Positions 50,611-60,848 of a DNA stretch of 64,000 nucleotides are shown here, piece after piece. The translations under genes and the position numbers were made by a program. The number at the start of each line of letters is the position of its first letter. The stretch's first letter is position 1. The stretch spans positions 2,828,501 through 2,892,500 of the forward strand of contig CM043942.1 of NCBI GenBank assembly GCA_014529385.2. The letters run 5' to 3'. The stretch comes from Adiantum capillus-veneris (Eukaryota; Streptophyta; Polypodiopsida; Polypodiales; Pteridaceae). Under the pieces are notes generated by a model. That model did not search any database and was not told where the DNA came from. It saw nothing but the letters and a program-made list of their open reading frames with translations.

Positions 50611-53600
50611 GATGTCATTTTCCATGTGCATATTGATGCATCAAACTTTGCTATTGGGTGTGTTCTCACTCAACCAGGAGAACATAAATTGGACTATCCC
50701 ATTAGCTTTGCAAGCCGTCAATTGAACGATGCTGAAAGGAACTACACCACTACAGAGCGAGAAGGTTTGGCAATGGTTTATGCAGTAAAGAAATTTCGCT
50801 ACTACCTTCTGGCAAACAAGTTTGTATTTTATGTGGATCATCAAGCGTTGCTGTATCTGGTAAACAAGCCATGCTCCACAGGAAGAATCACACGATGGTT
50901 GTTAATTCTTCTGGAGTTTGATTTCATGATTGTAGTGAGACCCGGTAAAAGGCACGTCATGGCTGATCATTTGTCTCGCATACCCAATGGTGAATCCCCT
51001 ACAGGAGTTGATGATGAATTACCCGATACTTCCCTATTCATAGTTGAGACTATGCCTGAATGGAGTGAGAACATTGTTAACTTTTTAGTTAATGGTTTTC
51101 CACCCAAGGAACTTCGTAAGGATATCGCTCAAAGGCTAGTAAAAGAATGTGAACCCTATTGTTTGATTTCCGGAACCCTGTATAGATTAGGCAAGGACGA
51201 TATTCTTAGGCGTTGTGCCCGCGAGGATGAATATTTGTATATCTTGCAAGAAGCACATATGGGCATAGCAGGAGGACATTTTTCAGGGGACCTGACTGCT
51301 AGAAAGGTACTGCAATCAGGCTATTGGTGGCCAACTTTATTTAAGGATGCATCACTTTTTACAAAAGGGTGTGATGAGTGCCAACGTTACAAGACCACAC
51401 AGCGCAAGGACAAAATGCCCTTACATCCTATTAAAGTAACCCAACCATTTGAAAAATGGGGCTTAGACTTTGTAGGTCCAATTAGTCCCGCAGCTCGCAA
51501 CACTCAATCTCGATATATTCTAGTTGCTACGGACTATGTAACAAAGTGGGATGAAGCTAAGGCTTCACAAAAAGCTGACGCGAGGACAACTACTAAGTTT
51601 CTTTTTGAGAACATTATCACAAGATTTGGTTGCCCTTTTGAAATTGTTAGTGATAATGGTACCCATTTTATAAATGAGGTAATAAGAGAGCTTACCACGA
51701 CCTTTATGATATCCCACCATAAGTCTACACCTTATTACCCGCAAGCTAATGGACAAGCCGAGAGCACCAACAAGACTCTAATCTCTATTTTAACCAAGAC
51801 GGTAGAAGCTCATCGCACTGATTGGGATTTGAAGTTGACATCTGCTCTATGGGCTTATCGTACTGCTTATAAAGTGGCTATTAATTGTACGCCATTCAAA
51901 ATGGTATACGGCCAAGAAGCGATTATGCCTTGGGAGTTTGTCATTCCTAGTCTTAGGGTAGCTTCGCAAGAAGGATGGAATGGTAACCCCTTAACCGAGC
52001 GTTTGTTTATCTTAGAAAAACTAGATGAAGAGAGACAGTTGGCTGTGCAAAATGCTCTTGTGGAAAAGGATAGGAGAAAGAAGTGGTTTGATCGCCATGT
52101 GAAGGACAAGGACATCAAAGTTGGTGATAAAGTCCTTATGTATGGAGTACGTAAAGAGAAGAAAAACTTGAAATATGTTGGTAAAGGACCATATAGAGTA
52201 TGTGAAATTACCCCACAAGGTACCCTTCGTGTGGAAACTCTTGATGGAGTTGAAACCATTGGATTCCTCAATGGGAGTAAATTCAAAAGATATTATGATT
52301 CTTTAAGCCAAGAAGAACTACGGGCCATTCATCAAAAGAAGGCCGCCAAAGCACAAACCGAGTTAAACAAGATACAAGCTCAAGCTGAGGCTAAGGAGCG
52401 ACAACAACGTATAAGACAAAAACGAGAGGCTAACCTTGGGGTCACAAATGCATTCCACGTGGAAATCGAAGAGGATGGGTTGGACTCTGACACACCTCTA
52501 CGATACCCCATTGAGTTAAATAGTGCCTATGGAAAAGTGCTATATAACGCCTTATTGGACACGGGTGCTAAATACAATCTGCTATCCTATGGGGTGTGGT
52601 GTCAGTTAGGGAAGCCACCTCTATCTGAGAGTATTATCCAAGTCAAGGGTGTCAACAAGAAAAAAACTACGGTTTTTGGAATCTGGCACACTTCTTTCAG
52701 TTATGACAATGGAATTGTAGCTCAAGACTTTTTGGTCATGCCTACTGGAACTATGGAGGGTAATATAAACCTAGGCCGCACGTGGATGATAGCCACCAAA
52801 TGCACTATTGATTGGGGGACTGGGGGTGTTACAACGCAAAAACCAACTCTTAGCCCTACCACTCAAGCCATAGTCCCTGAGATATTGCCCAAGGAAATAA
52901 AACCCAAGACATTGCATGTCCAGGAGGTTGAACCATACGTCCCCATAGCCCAACTCTCTAGAGCTTCAACTGATGTAGTTGAAAGAAAGCTTGAGACACA
53001 CAAGAACCATCCTAATATAACAGAGAAAACATACAAGTGGGTCCCTAAAACCTCTGTAGTGAGCATGGTTGATGCAAAAAAATGGAAACCTAGTAAGAAC
53101 CGTACCACTCACTCCAAGAAATGTAAAGAAACGCTGCGTTGGATTCCTAAACGACTATTGGAAGCCCAAGGATACTATGAAGGAAATGATCAAATCTGGG
53201 TGCCCAAACGTAAAGTGTACTCTTACCTGTCACCTGGCCCATGTAAACCCAATCCTGTGGCTCCAAAACAAATTGAAAATCGCGGAAAGGAAAAAATCAT
53301 GGAATGCTACACACCCGCTCCCGAGCTAGTTTGGGTACCAAAGAAAGAATGATTTGTTCCACCTAGCTCAGGAAGGGGGGAGTCCCATGAAGCTTCTAGC
53401 TCCTCATGTAATACATCCATAGAGGTAAAAGCTTCTACACAGCCTCCATCTATAGTAGTGGACCTCCATGAAGCTACAAAAGAATCCACACCTCCCAGTG
53501 TTCAAGAATCACCTAATGAACCACTTGAAGTTCGATCCTGGGAGAGTACCTTGCCACCCTTGCAACTTGACGAGGCACCTAGGGTAATAGAAAACTACTG

Positions 53601-53673
53601 GCAAAAATCCTCACCTATTACCAACTGGAACAATTGGTTTCCAAGGGTGACAAGCTCATTTCAAACGGTATGA
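50611..53673 (+). pseudogene. Element A RNase H, integrase, second retropepsin domain and W-P-K tail
   Basis: RNase H: HVHIDASNFAIGC, TTTEREGLAMVYAVKKF, FYVDHQALLYL. Integrase: H2C2 module (HMGIAGGHFSG to CDECQRYK), core with D in LDFVGP, D in VSDNGTHF and E in NGQAESTNKT, then a C-terminal part with GPYRV. After the integrase, from about 52440, a second protease-like domain reads ALLDTGAKYNLLSYGVW (D-T-G at 52558-52566) and INLGRTWM. The tail has KWVPK, RWIPK, IWVPK and VWVPK at roughly 30-50 residue spacing. A TGA at 53350-53352 splits the last 107 codons, which stay in frame to 53673. Confidence 0.92.
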
Positions 53674-53680
53674 TCTACCT

Positions 53681-53694
53681 AAGGAAGGGGGGAG
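53681..53694 (+). other. Element A polypurine tract
   Basis: AAGGAAGGGGGGAG, eight bases after the end of pol and directly followed by TGTT. A similar tract (AGGAAGGGGGGAG at 53371) lies 310 bp upstream, inside the pol frame. Confidence 0.8.
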
Positions 53695-53774
53695 TGTTTG
53701 CTGACAGTCATCATTCATTTGTTTCCCTCTCAACCTTTTTCCCTGACCTCTCAATCTCTGATCTTAGGGAATGT

Positions 53775-53785
53775 ATATATATAGC
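53775..53785 (+). promoter_or_regulatory. Candidate TATA box upstream of the 140-codon frame
   Basis: TATATATATAG, 80 bp after the presumed LTR start and 170 bp before the ATG at 53956. The spacing suits a core promoter. Confidence 0.5.
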
Positions 53786-53955
53786 CTTATACTCACAAAA
53801 AAACAAAAATAGTAAAGAGCAAGAGCGCCTAGCAATGAGAGAGCACCCTATCAGATCTTACATATAAGTCCAAATTCACCGTGTCAATTCAAGCAACACA
53901 CAAAAACAACTCTTATGTTTTAAAGGCCTAACCAAATCTATCTGTCTTGTCAGAA

Positions 53956-54378
53956 ATGGCTACTTCACCAGAGACATGCACTTCTATTTTTGATGAAAGG
54001 TACCCCTTGTCTTTTCAACAAGTGTTCTACGTATGCTACCCTATACTTTCTTGCGAATGGGATTTGATAGAGAGCCTTGCACGTGAGAGAAATTTTGAGG
54101 AGTTAGAATGGCTGATACGTCTATGGCTAACTAGTGATCCCTACCCAGTAGTGAATGTGTCTCCAATGGCACATGCTTATTCTTTTGCACAAGATGAGTA
54201 TCCACGCATCACGAGGTTCTTGATTAGCATGCTAGCACAAGAGGATGATGAAGAGGAACTAATAGAGACCGAGGAAGACTATGGCCTCACGGACAACGAT
54301 TTTATTTATCTAGATGATGAGGATAGAGGCCTAGCCTTAGGGTGGCCACCCGGTTTATATAATATCCTCTTTCCTTGA
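53956..54378 (+). CDS. Small acidic protein of unknown function in the 3' region of element A
   Basis: 140 codons from MATSPETCTSIFDERYP to GWPPGLYNILFP. The Leu-rich middle (FYVCYPILSCEWDLIESL, LEWLIRLWL) looks helical; the C-terminal third is strongly acidic (QEDDEEELIETEEDYG). No signal peptide or membrane segment is evident and I do not recognise a family. It lies after pol and the polypurine tract, behind its own TATA-like box, and has no stop although the neighbouring pol frame has four. It may be an accessory protein of the element or a captured fragment. Plant gypsy elements of the Athila group carry an extra frame after pol, but I see no membrane features like those. Confidence 0.5.
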   Translation: MATSPETCTSIFDERYPLSFQQVFYVCYPILSCEWDLIESLARERNFEELEWLIRLWLTSDPYPVVNVSPMAHAYSFAQDEYPRITRFLISMLAQEDDEEELIETEEDYGLTDNDFIYLDDEDRGLALGWPPGLYNILFP

Positions 54379-55557
54379 TTCTAAAAGGGGTGACAGATAG
54401 GTAGGTTAGGGGTCTAGATTGTGTTTTGAGTTTGTTTTTTAGGAGTTTTAATTTTTCCCACTAATGTGCCTCCTGGAGGTATTCCTTTTGTTTCCTAGTG
54501 TGTACAGGAGCGTGTTGCTATTGATAGGATTTGGACCTTCATGGAATCTTTCTCTCGTTCACACTTCAGATCAAGCGCGACAATCAACACAAACAGGTGT
54601 TTCTTGTCCATTAGCATTGCCCTTATCTTTTTGCATCCATGTTTGTCTGCCTTGATTGTGATTGGTAGCATAATATTCAGTGCATTTGCTTAGTATCAAA
54701 CATTTAATTCAATGTAATGTTTTGTCATAATCACTTGTCTAGGTTTAAAAATCAAGCAGTCCGACTAAGCTAGTTTGACCAAGCTAGGTATTAGAGATCT
54801 TCTCTTAATACCATGGGGAATGCCTTCCTAATACGCAATGGTTACTTAGGTTCTTAATCCGATTTAGGCAGCATTGTATGAAATGTACTAGGGCTTTCTA
54901 GTGGGCTTGACCCTATTGACCTTTAGCTTAAGTATTATAAAGGGAGTTTACTAATGTGATGAGCCTGGGGAGGGTAACAGTGTTATATGACCCCCGAAAG
55001 TTACAAAATTTAAATGCTGAAAATGAACAAGCAAAAAATCAAAGTGCCACAATGTAAAATTTTAAGCATGAAGAGAAATCCCTGCTTACATTGGTACTTC
55101 ACTCACATGTATCGCCTATGGTACTAGAGCCCTAGAGGTTCCCAGTGTGGGCGCTTTTCCTTGAAAAGCAAAAAACCCAAGGCATACAAAATAAGCACAC
55201 ACATCATAATTGAATCAATGTATAAAGACTTTGGGGGGTCAAAGAAAAAGTAATCAGTCAGGCGATGATTTCATGAGAAATTCCTTTTATGGTAGCTTAA
55301 CTACAAAGTTTTCTAGATATAGCCTCTAGTCAGCCCTCGAACATGAATACTTGGCTCTCGCGATTAAACAACTTAATTGACCAGAGAAAATTAAGAAGCT
55401 TACCCATGGTATTAATATTCGATCTCTAGTGCTTTTCGATCGTCAAATTAGCGACCCGCTTGCTAGTTTAGGCTTGTTGTGTGCTTGGAGCCGTTTGTGG
55501 CTCGCACACGGTGTATTGGCAAGTCCCTTGCTCCGACAGTGCGGCAAGGAGCCTACA

Positions 55558-56290
55558 CATACTAGCAACATTGGATGTCTGTACCATTACAGATAGCCCA
55601 ACGACAAAATTTTGCGATAAGGACAGCTATGATGTGCTACCCTATTACATGGTAAGCCTTATACCAGCAGGAGATGAGAGTCTAGAACCACCAGAACAAG
55701 AAGAGTTTTATAACTCCTCTGAGCATCTAGAGGTAAATAACGATGTAGACAACGAGTGTTCAGACAGCTCAAGCGAGCGTGGGGAGAAAACAGCGAATAT
55801 CAAGTTTTATGATTTTGCCAATCAGCACCCTAAACGCCAGGAACACTATAGGAAAAAACGAGCAGAAAACAAAATGAGAGAGAACCTGATGCTCAAGATA
55901 AAAGATAAAACTCACTATCTAATGCTTGTCAAAGTAGAGGATTGTGTAAAAGAACAAATATCAGGCATATTCTCAAAAGTTCGAAGGGAACAAACGCAAG
56001 AGGAAATAAAACAAGTCCAGAAAGCCAAAACAGAAACAAAATCAAAAAAATCTCAACAATCAAAACAAGAAAAAGCAAAAGACCCAGAGTGGACCAAATT
56101 GGAGCATAAAAATAAATACCAAGAACTAAAACGGTCATTACGAGAGGTATGGATTACTGAGGGAGAAAGTGATAGTAAGGAGGAGTCAGAAAAAGGAAAC
56201 ATGAATGTACCATCCCACTATCGAAAATTCACCATCCAGGATAGAAAAATCATAATGACACCACCAATCAGGGAAAGAATAAACCAGGAA
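55558..56290 (+). pseudogene. Element B2, linker region, second part
   Basis: It resumes the piece cut at 42758 with HILATLDV, TTKFCDKDSYDVLPYYM, then acidic and very Lys-rich segments (about 56000-56100). B1 10700-10228 is colinear. The frame is open and runs on into the RT. The upstream Met at 55481 lies in the LTR of element A and is not a start for this protein. Confidence 0.85.
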
Positions 56291-57830
56291 TCTTACGATG
56301 GGCCGGAAAATGCAAAATGGATAGACCTCGCTGAACCAGGTGAAAAGCCTCAGCCGGTCTATATCGCAACTGATTTAGAGCCTGAAGAAGAAGAACTGCT
56401 AACACAACTTCTCAAGAAGTATAAAGATGTGTTTGCATGGTCTTACAAAGACCTCAAAGGAGTTGATCCATCGATATGCCAACATACAATTCCATTGAAA
56501 TCAGATGCCAAACCTAGCAAACAGCGTCCTTACACATATAATGACACATTTTCTAAACGAATCAAAGAGGAGATTGACAAGCTGATGGATGTTGAATTCA
56601 TCTACGAAATCGAATATACAAATTGGGTGTCACCCATTGTGGTTGTCCCCAAAAAGAACGGAAAGTTGCGAGTGTGTGTGAACCTCAAAAAGGTAAATGC
56701 AGCCACCATAAGGGATAATTATCCCTTGCCAATCACAAAACATGTACTTGAGAGGGTGGCTAGGAAACGGGCTTATTCCTTTCTAGATGGGTTTTCAGGG
56801 TATAATCAACTGGCAATTGCAACAGAGGATCAACACAAAACAGTGTTTGCCACAGAATGGGGAATATATACGTATAGAGTTATGCCTTTTGGCTTAACCA
56901 ATGCACCAGCTACCTTTTAGAGGTTAATGACGTATACGTTCAAAGAATACCTGAGAATATTCTTAGAAATATATATGGATGATCTTTGTGTACACTCTCT
57001 TCTACGAGAGGAACATATTGACCATTTACAAAAGGTATTTGAGAAGTGCAGAACATATCGAATCTGTCTCAACTCAGAAAAGTGCATTTTTATGGTTAGG
57101 AAAGGCCGCATCTTAGGACATATTGTCTCAAGAAATGGCATAACCACTGACCTAGACAAAATCAAAGTCATAGTAGACTTGCCCTGGCCCACTAATGCGA
57201 AACAAGTGCAATCCTTCATGGGACACTGCGGATATTATCGAAGATTCATATATATGTATGCAGTCATTGCACAACCTCTGTATCGTTTGTTAGTCAGGTT
57301 CGACTGGACTGAGGAGTGTGAAACTTCATTCCAAAAGCTAAAGGAAAACCTTGTATCAGCACCTGTACTTAAAGCACCAGATTGGGAAAAGATATTCCAT
57401 GTTCACATTGATGCATCTGCATATGCAATTGGGAGTATTCTGGCTCAACCTGGAGATGGAACAATGGCTTTCCAGTTTGTTATGCAAGCCGACAGCAGTT
57501 AAATAGTGCAGAGAAGAACTACACAACCACTGAAAGAGAGGGGTTAGGAATGATTTATGTTGTAAAGAAATTTCGGTATTATTTGCTCGCAAACAAATTT
57601 GTGTTCTTCACAGATCATCAAGCTCTTTTGTATCTAGTAAATAAACCATGCAATACTGGGAGAATTGTACGTTGGTTTATTATATTTCTAGAGTTTGACT
57701 TCACAGTGGTGGTCAAAAAGGGTAAAACTCATCTACGGGTTGATCATCTTTCAAGGCTGCAAAATGGGGAAGCTCCTGAAGGAGTAGATGATGCATACCT
57801 GATGCTTATCTTTTCAATATTGAAATGATA
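56291..57830 (+). pseudogene. Element B2 gypsy reverse transcriptase and RNase H, broken
   Basis: RT: YKDVFAWSYKDLKGVDP, CQHTIPLKSD, VVPKKNGKLRVCVNLKKVN, SFLDGFSGYNQLAIA, FGLTNAPATF, then TAG at 56918-56920 where element A has Q (CAG to TAG). It continues in frame with YMDDLCVHS (about 56965) and GHIVSRNGI. RNase H: HVHIDASAYAIGS, a frameshift near 57470, TTTEREGLGMIYVVKKF, FFTDHQALLYL. All key acidic residues of both enzymes are present. It is much better preserved than the B1 copy. Confidence 0.92.
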
Positions 57831-59640
57831 CCCAAATGGTCTTAGGAAATTGTTAGCATTCTTTCCTTTGGAGGTAGATTTGATATAACAAGGAAGACAG
57901 ATCCAAACAACTAACAATTCGACAAACAAGAAACTTCCTGTTGATTGCAGGATGACTATATCATCTAGGCTCGGACCAAATTCTACGATTATGTATAAAT
58001 CCGGAGGAATTCGAATGTTATTTTGAAGAAGCACATGTCCAGGATTGTGCATTTCATTGTTCAACAATGAAAACACACCAGAGACTGAAACAATTAGGGG
58101 TTTATTGGCCAACTATGTATGCTGACACACACGCTCATGTTAACAATTGTACTATATGTAGTGCCAAACGATCGGTGGATCACGTGACATTGTTTCAAAT
58201 AAACATTGCACTTGCATGGAGTCAATATATCATTGATTTCTTAACCACAAGGACATTTCCTGAAAACATAACAAAATCATGGAAAAGGGCTATAGAGCTG
58301 GAGGCTCGCGACTTTAATTTAATTGGGAATCAACTCTATAAGCGAGGAAAGGATAATCAACTTAGAATTTGTGCAAGTGAAAGTGAATACCTGTTGATTC
58401 TAGAGCATGCACATGGAGGAATAAGTGGAGGCCATTTTTCAGGACAACAAAAATTGTCTTAACCGCAGGAATATGATAGCCTACATTGCATATGGATGCT
58501 GAGGAGTTTGTAAAGCGTTATGATGCTTGTCAGCACACCAAGGTGCCGATAAAGAGAGATGAGATGCCACTACGGCCAATGATGGGAGCAAGGTAATTTG
58601 CAAAATGGGGCATTGATTTTGTGGGGCCTATTTCACCCTATGCACATCGCACACATACCCAATATATCATTGTGGCTATGGACTATCTCACAAAATGGGC
58701 GGAAGCCAAGGCAACACAAAAAGCAGACGCAAGAACCACTGCACAATTTTTCTATGAGAATGTCTTTGTACAATATGGGTTACCAATAGATATTGTCAGT
58801 GATCGAGGAACACATTTTCTTATTGAAGTCATTGAATATCTGCTAGAGGAATTCATGGTCATACATAGAAAATCTGCTCCATATCATCCACAAGCAAATG
58901 TACAAGTTGAGGCCACAAATAAAACACTATGCACTGTTCTGACTAAAATTGTATCTGAGTCAAGGATAGACTGGGATCAGCAGTTACACTCAACACTATG
59001 GGCATACATGGTGGATTACAAAACATCAATAGGAACAACACTGTACAACATGGTTTTTGGTCTAAACGCTATATTATCCATAGAGTTTTTAATTCCAACT
59101 CTACGAGTAGAGAAACGCTTAGAATGGACAAGGCATGAGCTCTCTTCAACAGTGGATGATCTTGAAAATCTAGATGAACTACGATTGAGAGCTATAGCTT
59201 CGATCTATGCTAAAATGAGACAACAAAAAGAGTTTTTTGACAAGCATGTGCACACGAAAGAGCTCAAAACAGGTGATTATGTACTTGTTTATACCTTGAA
59301 GCAACATGCCAAGAAACTTAAAAAGTGAGGGATGGGACCCTTTGTGATTAGTGACTTATCACAAAGTGGAGTTGTCAAGCTTGCTACATTAGCAGGTGAA
59401 GAAATGCCAAATTGGATTAGTGGGTGTCGATTAAAAAAGTATCATTTACCACTAACACAGGATATGCTTCAACAAATCCATCAAGAGAAACAACAAATGA
59501 AAGAGAAACATAGGGTACGAGAAGAAGCCCAAGCAGAAGCAAAAGAACGCATTGCAAAAAGATGGCCTTCTACGACAACAACAACAATGTGGATCACCGT
59601 TGCGAATAAATGCCATTCGACTAACAAATTTTGATAAAGA
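57831..59640 (+). pseudogene. Element B2 integrase with two tandem H2C2 modules, broken
   Basis: Module 1: HVQDCAFH (His at 58034 and 58055), LKQLGVYWPTMY, then C-T-I-C (58148 and 58157), a full H-X6-H and C-X2-C set. Module 2: a pre-module segment (LIGNQLYKRGKDNQLRIC), HGGISGGH (58412 and 58433), then Y-D-A-C (58519-58530), where B1 has C-D-A-C. The core follows: GIDFVGPISPYAHR, D in VSDRGTHF, E in NVQVEATNKT. The C-terminal part reads GPFVISDL and WISGCRLKKYHL to about 59450. Stops and shifts separate the pieces. Element A has only one module. Confidence 0.9.
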
Positions 59641-60834
59641 CACAGTGGAGCCAATAATTGCAATCAAAGTGGGTAGCAATCAAGTTGAATCGACGGCATT
59701 GCTTGATTCCGGAGCTCAAGCAAATCTAATCTCTTACAGATTATACAAACAGCTCAAGCCCAAAGATCAACTACATCCTACTCCACAAGTGCTGGAAGGT
59801 AGTACATCACATTCGCTAAAAACATTGGGCTGGATTATATTGCATGTACAAGTACATCAATATATTTATCCACACAAGTTTTATGTGGTTGAGGATGAAA
59901 GCACACAACACCCCATGTTGTTGGGACAACCTTGGCAAAAAGAGTATAATGTGCAGATAGATTGAAATACGGATGCAGTAAAAATTCAACATGCACAAGA
60001 ACAACATGTGGTAGCCTTTGCTCAGCAACCCCACAAGAACCAGATGGCAGCAACACAGTCATTGGATAAATAACCAAGAGGATGGGTGCCACTAAATAAC
60101 AACACGATACCCATGGCGAACAAATAGGGACCTGCCAACCATGTTCACTACAAACAAGTATGGGTGCGGAAGGATAGAGGTGACATGGCAGACAAACCAC
60201 AATACAACAGAAGAAGTCAACAGAAGCAGACAGTTCAACCAAAAGCCAAGGGAATAAAACACATATGGATCCCAAAGAGAATGCTCAGTAACAATTTAAA
60301 TGTGACTAGCATTTGGATCCCGAAACCAAAGCAACCGGAACTCCCTTTAGTACAAGCAACATCGGAAGGCAGACACACACTACATATAAAACCGAAAAAC
60401 CGATTTATGTGGGTGCCAATCAGAAACAGCAAAACAATGACAACCGCGGAAGTAGCAATAAACCTATAAAAATCTCCAAAGCAAAGCTACAAATGGAAAG
60501 CAAAAGAGACAAAGACTATGGCCATATTGACAGTAGCGGAAAACCACGCGACTTTTGCAAGAAAGACGATCAAACAACGAGCGGTAGAGTTACAACTTTT
60601 ACTTGCAAAGAAAATCTGTCGACCAGATCAACACCAAACAGGAAACCTCGACGGCAAATGCCAATAAGCATCTTGCTTATACCCTCCTCTTGCACAACAT
60701 TAATTTTTTCCATGCATTGACCGAGTATGCATTATATAGGGCCACATTACACGGCCGAGCATTAGCACATTTTTTTAACCCATGCACGACACATACACCG
60801 AGGCGATGCCTTGTCATCCGGGAGGACTCCGGCT
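59641..60834 (+). pseudogene. Element B2 second retropepsin domain (PR2) and W-P-K tail
   Basis: PR2 reads VEPIIAIKVGSNQVESTALL, then D-S-G (59705-59713) with AQANLISYRLYKQL, YIYPHKFYVVEDE and MLLGQPWQKEYNVQID, ending at TGA 59963-59965. Spacing from D-S-G to the L-G-Q-P box is about 75 residues, as in PR1. The tail (60160-60480) contains HIWIPKRML, SIWIPKPKQ and FMWVPIRN, echoing the tail of element A. Beyond 60500 the frames are short. The shared layout in A, B1 and B2 shows that the extra domain is an inherited part of pol. Confidence 0.85.
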
Positions 60835-60848
60835 AGGAGGGGGGAAGG
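60835..60848 (+). other. Candidate polypurine tract of B2
   Basis: AGGAGGGGGGAAGG, after the end of the tail coding. The first TG lies 10 bp on (60859), so the LTR start is unclear. Confidence 0.6.

Larger units (their letters stand above)
42759..55557 (+). mobile_element. Ty3/gypsy LTR retrotransposon A, nearly complete
   Basis: The 5' LTR (42759-43324), primer site, leader, gag, PR1, RT, RNase H, INT, PR2 and a polypurine tract are all readable. It sits in the linker region of B2, with flanks CATAT (42754-42758) and CATAC (55558-55562), a 5-bp target duplication with one change. From 45547 to 53673 one reading frame holds for 8.1 kb and is broken only by four in-frame stops, with no frameshift. 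It therefore looks much younger than B1 or B2. The 3' LTR shares only its last 100 bp with the 5' LTR (98 of 100 identical). Confidence 0.93.
53695..55557 (+). repeat. Element A 3' terminal region, atypical 3' LTR
   Basis: If the polypurine tract marks its start, the 3' LTR runs TGTTTGCTGACAG...GGAGCCTACA, 1863 bp, against 566 bp for the 5' LTR. Only the last 100 bp (55458-55557) match it. A TATA box and a 140-codon frame lie inside. Either the 3' LTR was replaced or rearranged, or most of this stretch is extra sequence before a truncated LTR. From 54380 to 55457 I see nothing else recognisable. Confidence 0.55.

Noticed and set aside
45547-53673. Programmed stop readthrough between gag and pol of element A
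   Set aside because: Four stops of two kinds occur at unrelated places, one replacing a conserved Trp. Decay by transitions explains them better, although readthrough at the gag end (47515) alone cannot be excluded.
55481-55557. Coding start at 55481 for the linker-RT frame
   Set aside because: This stretch is the end of the LTR of element A; the B2 coding sequence begins again only at 55558.
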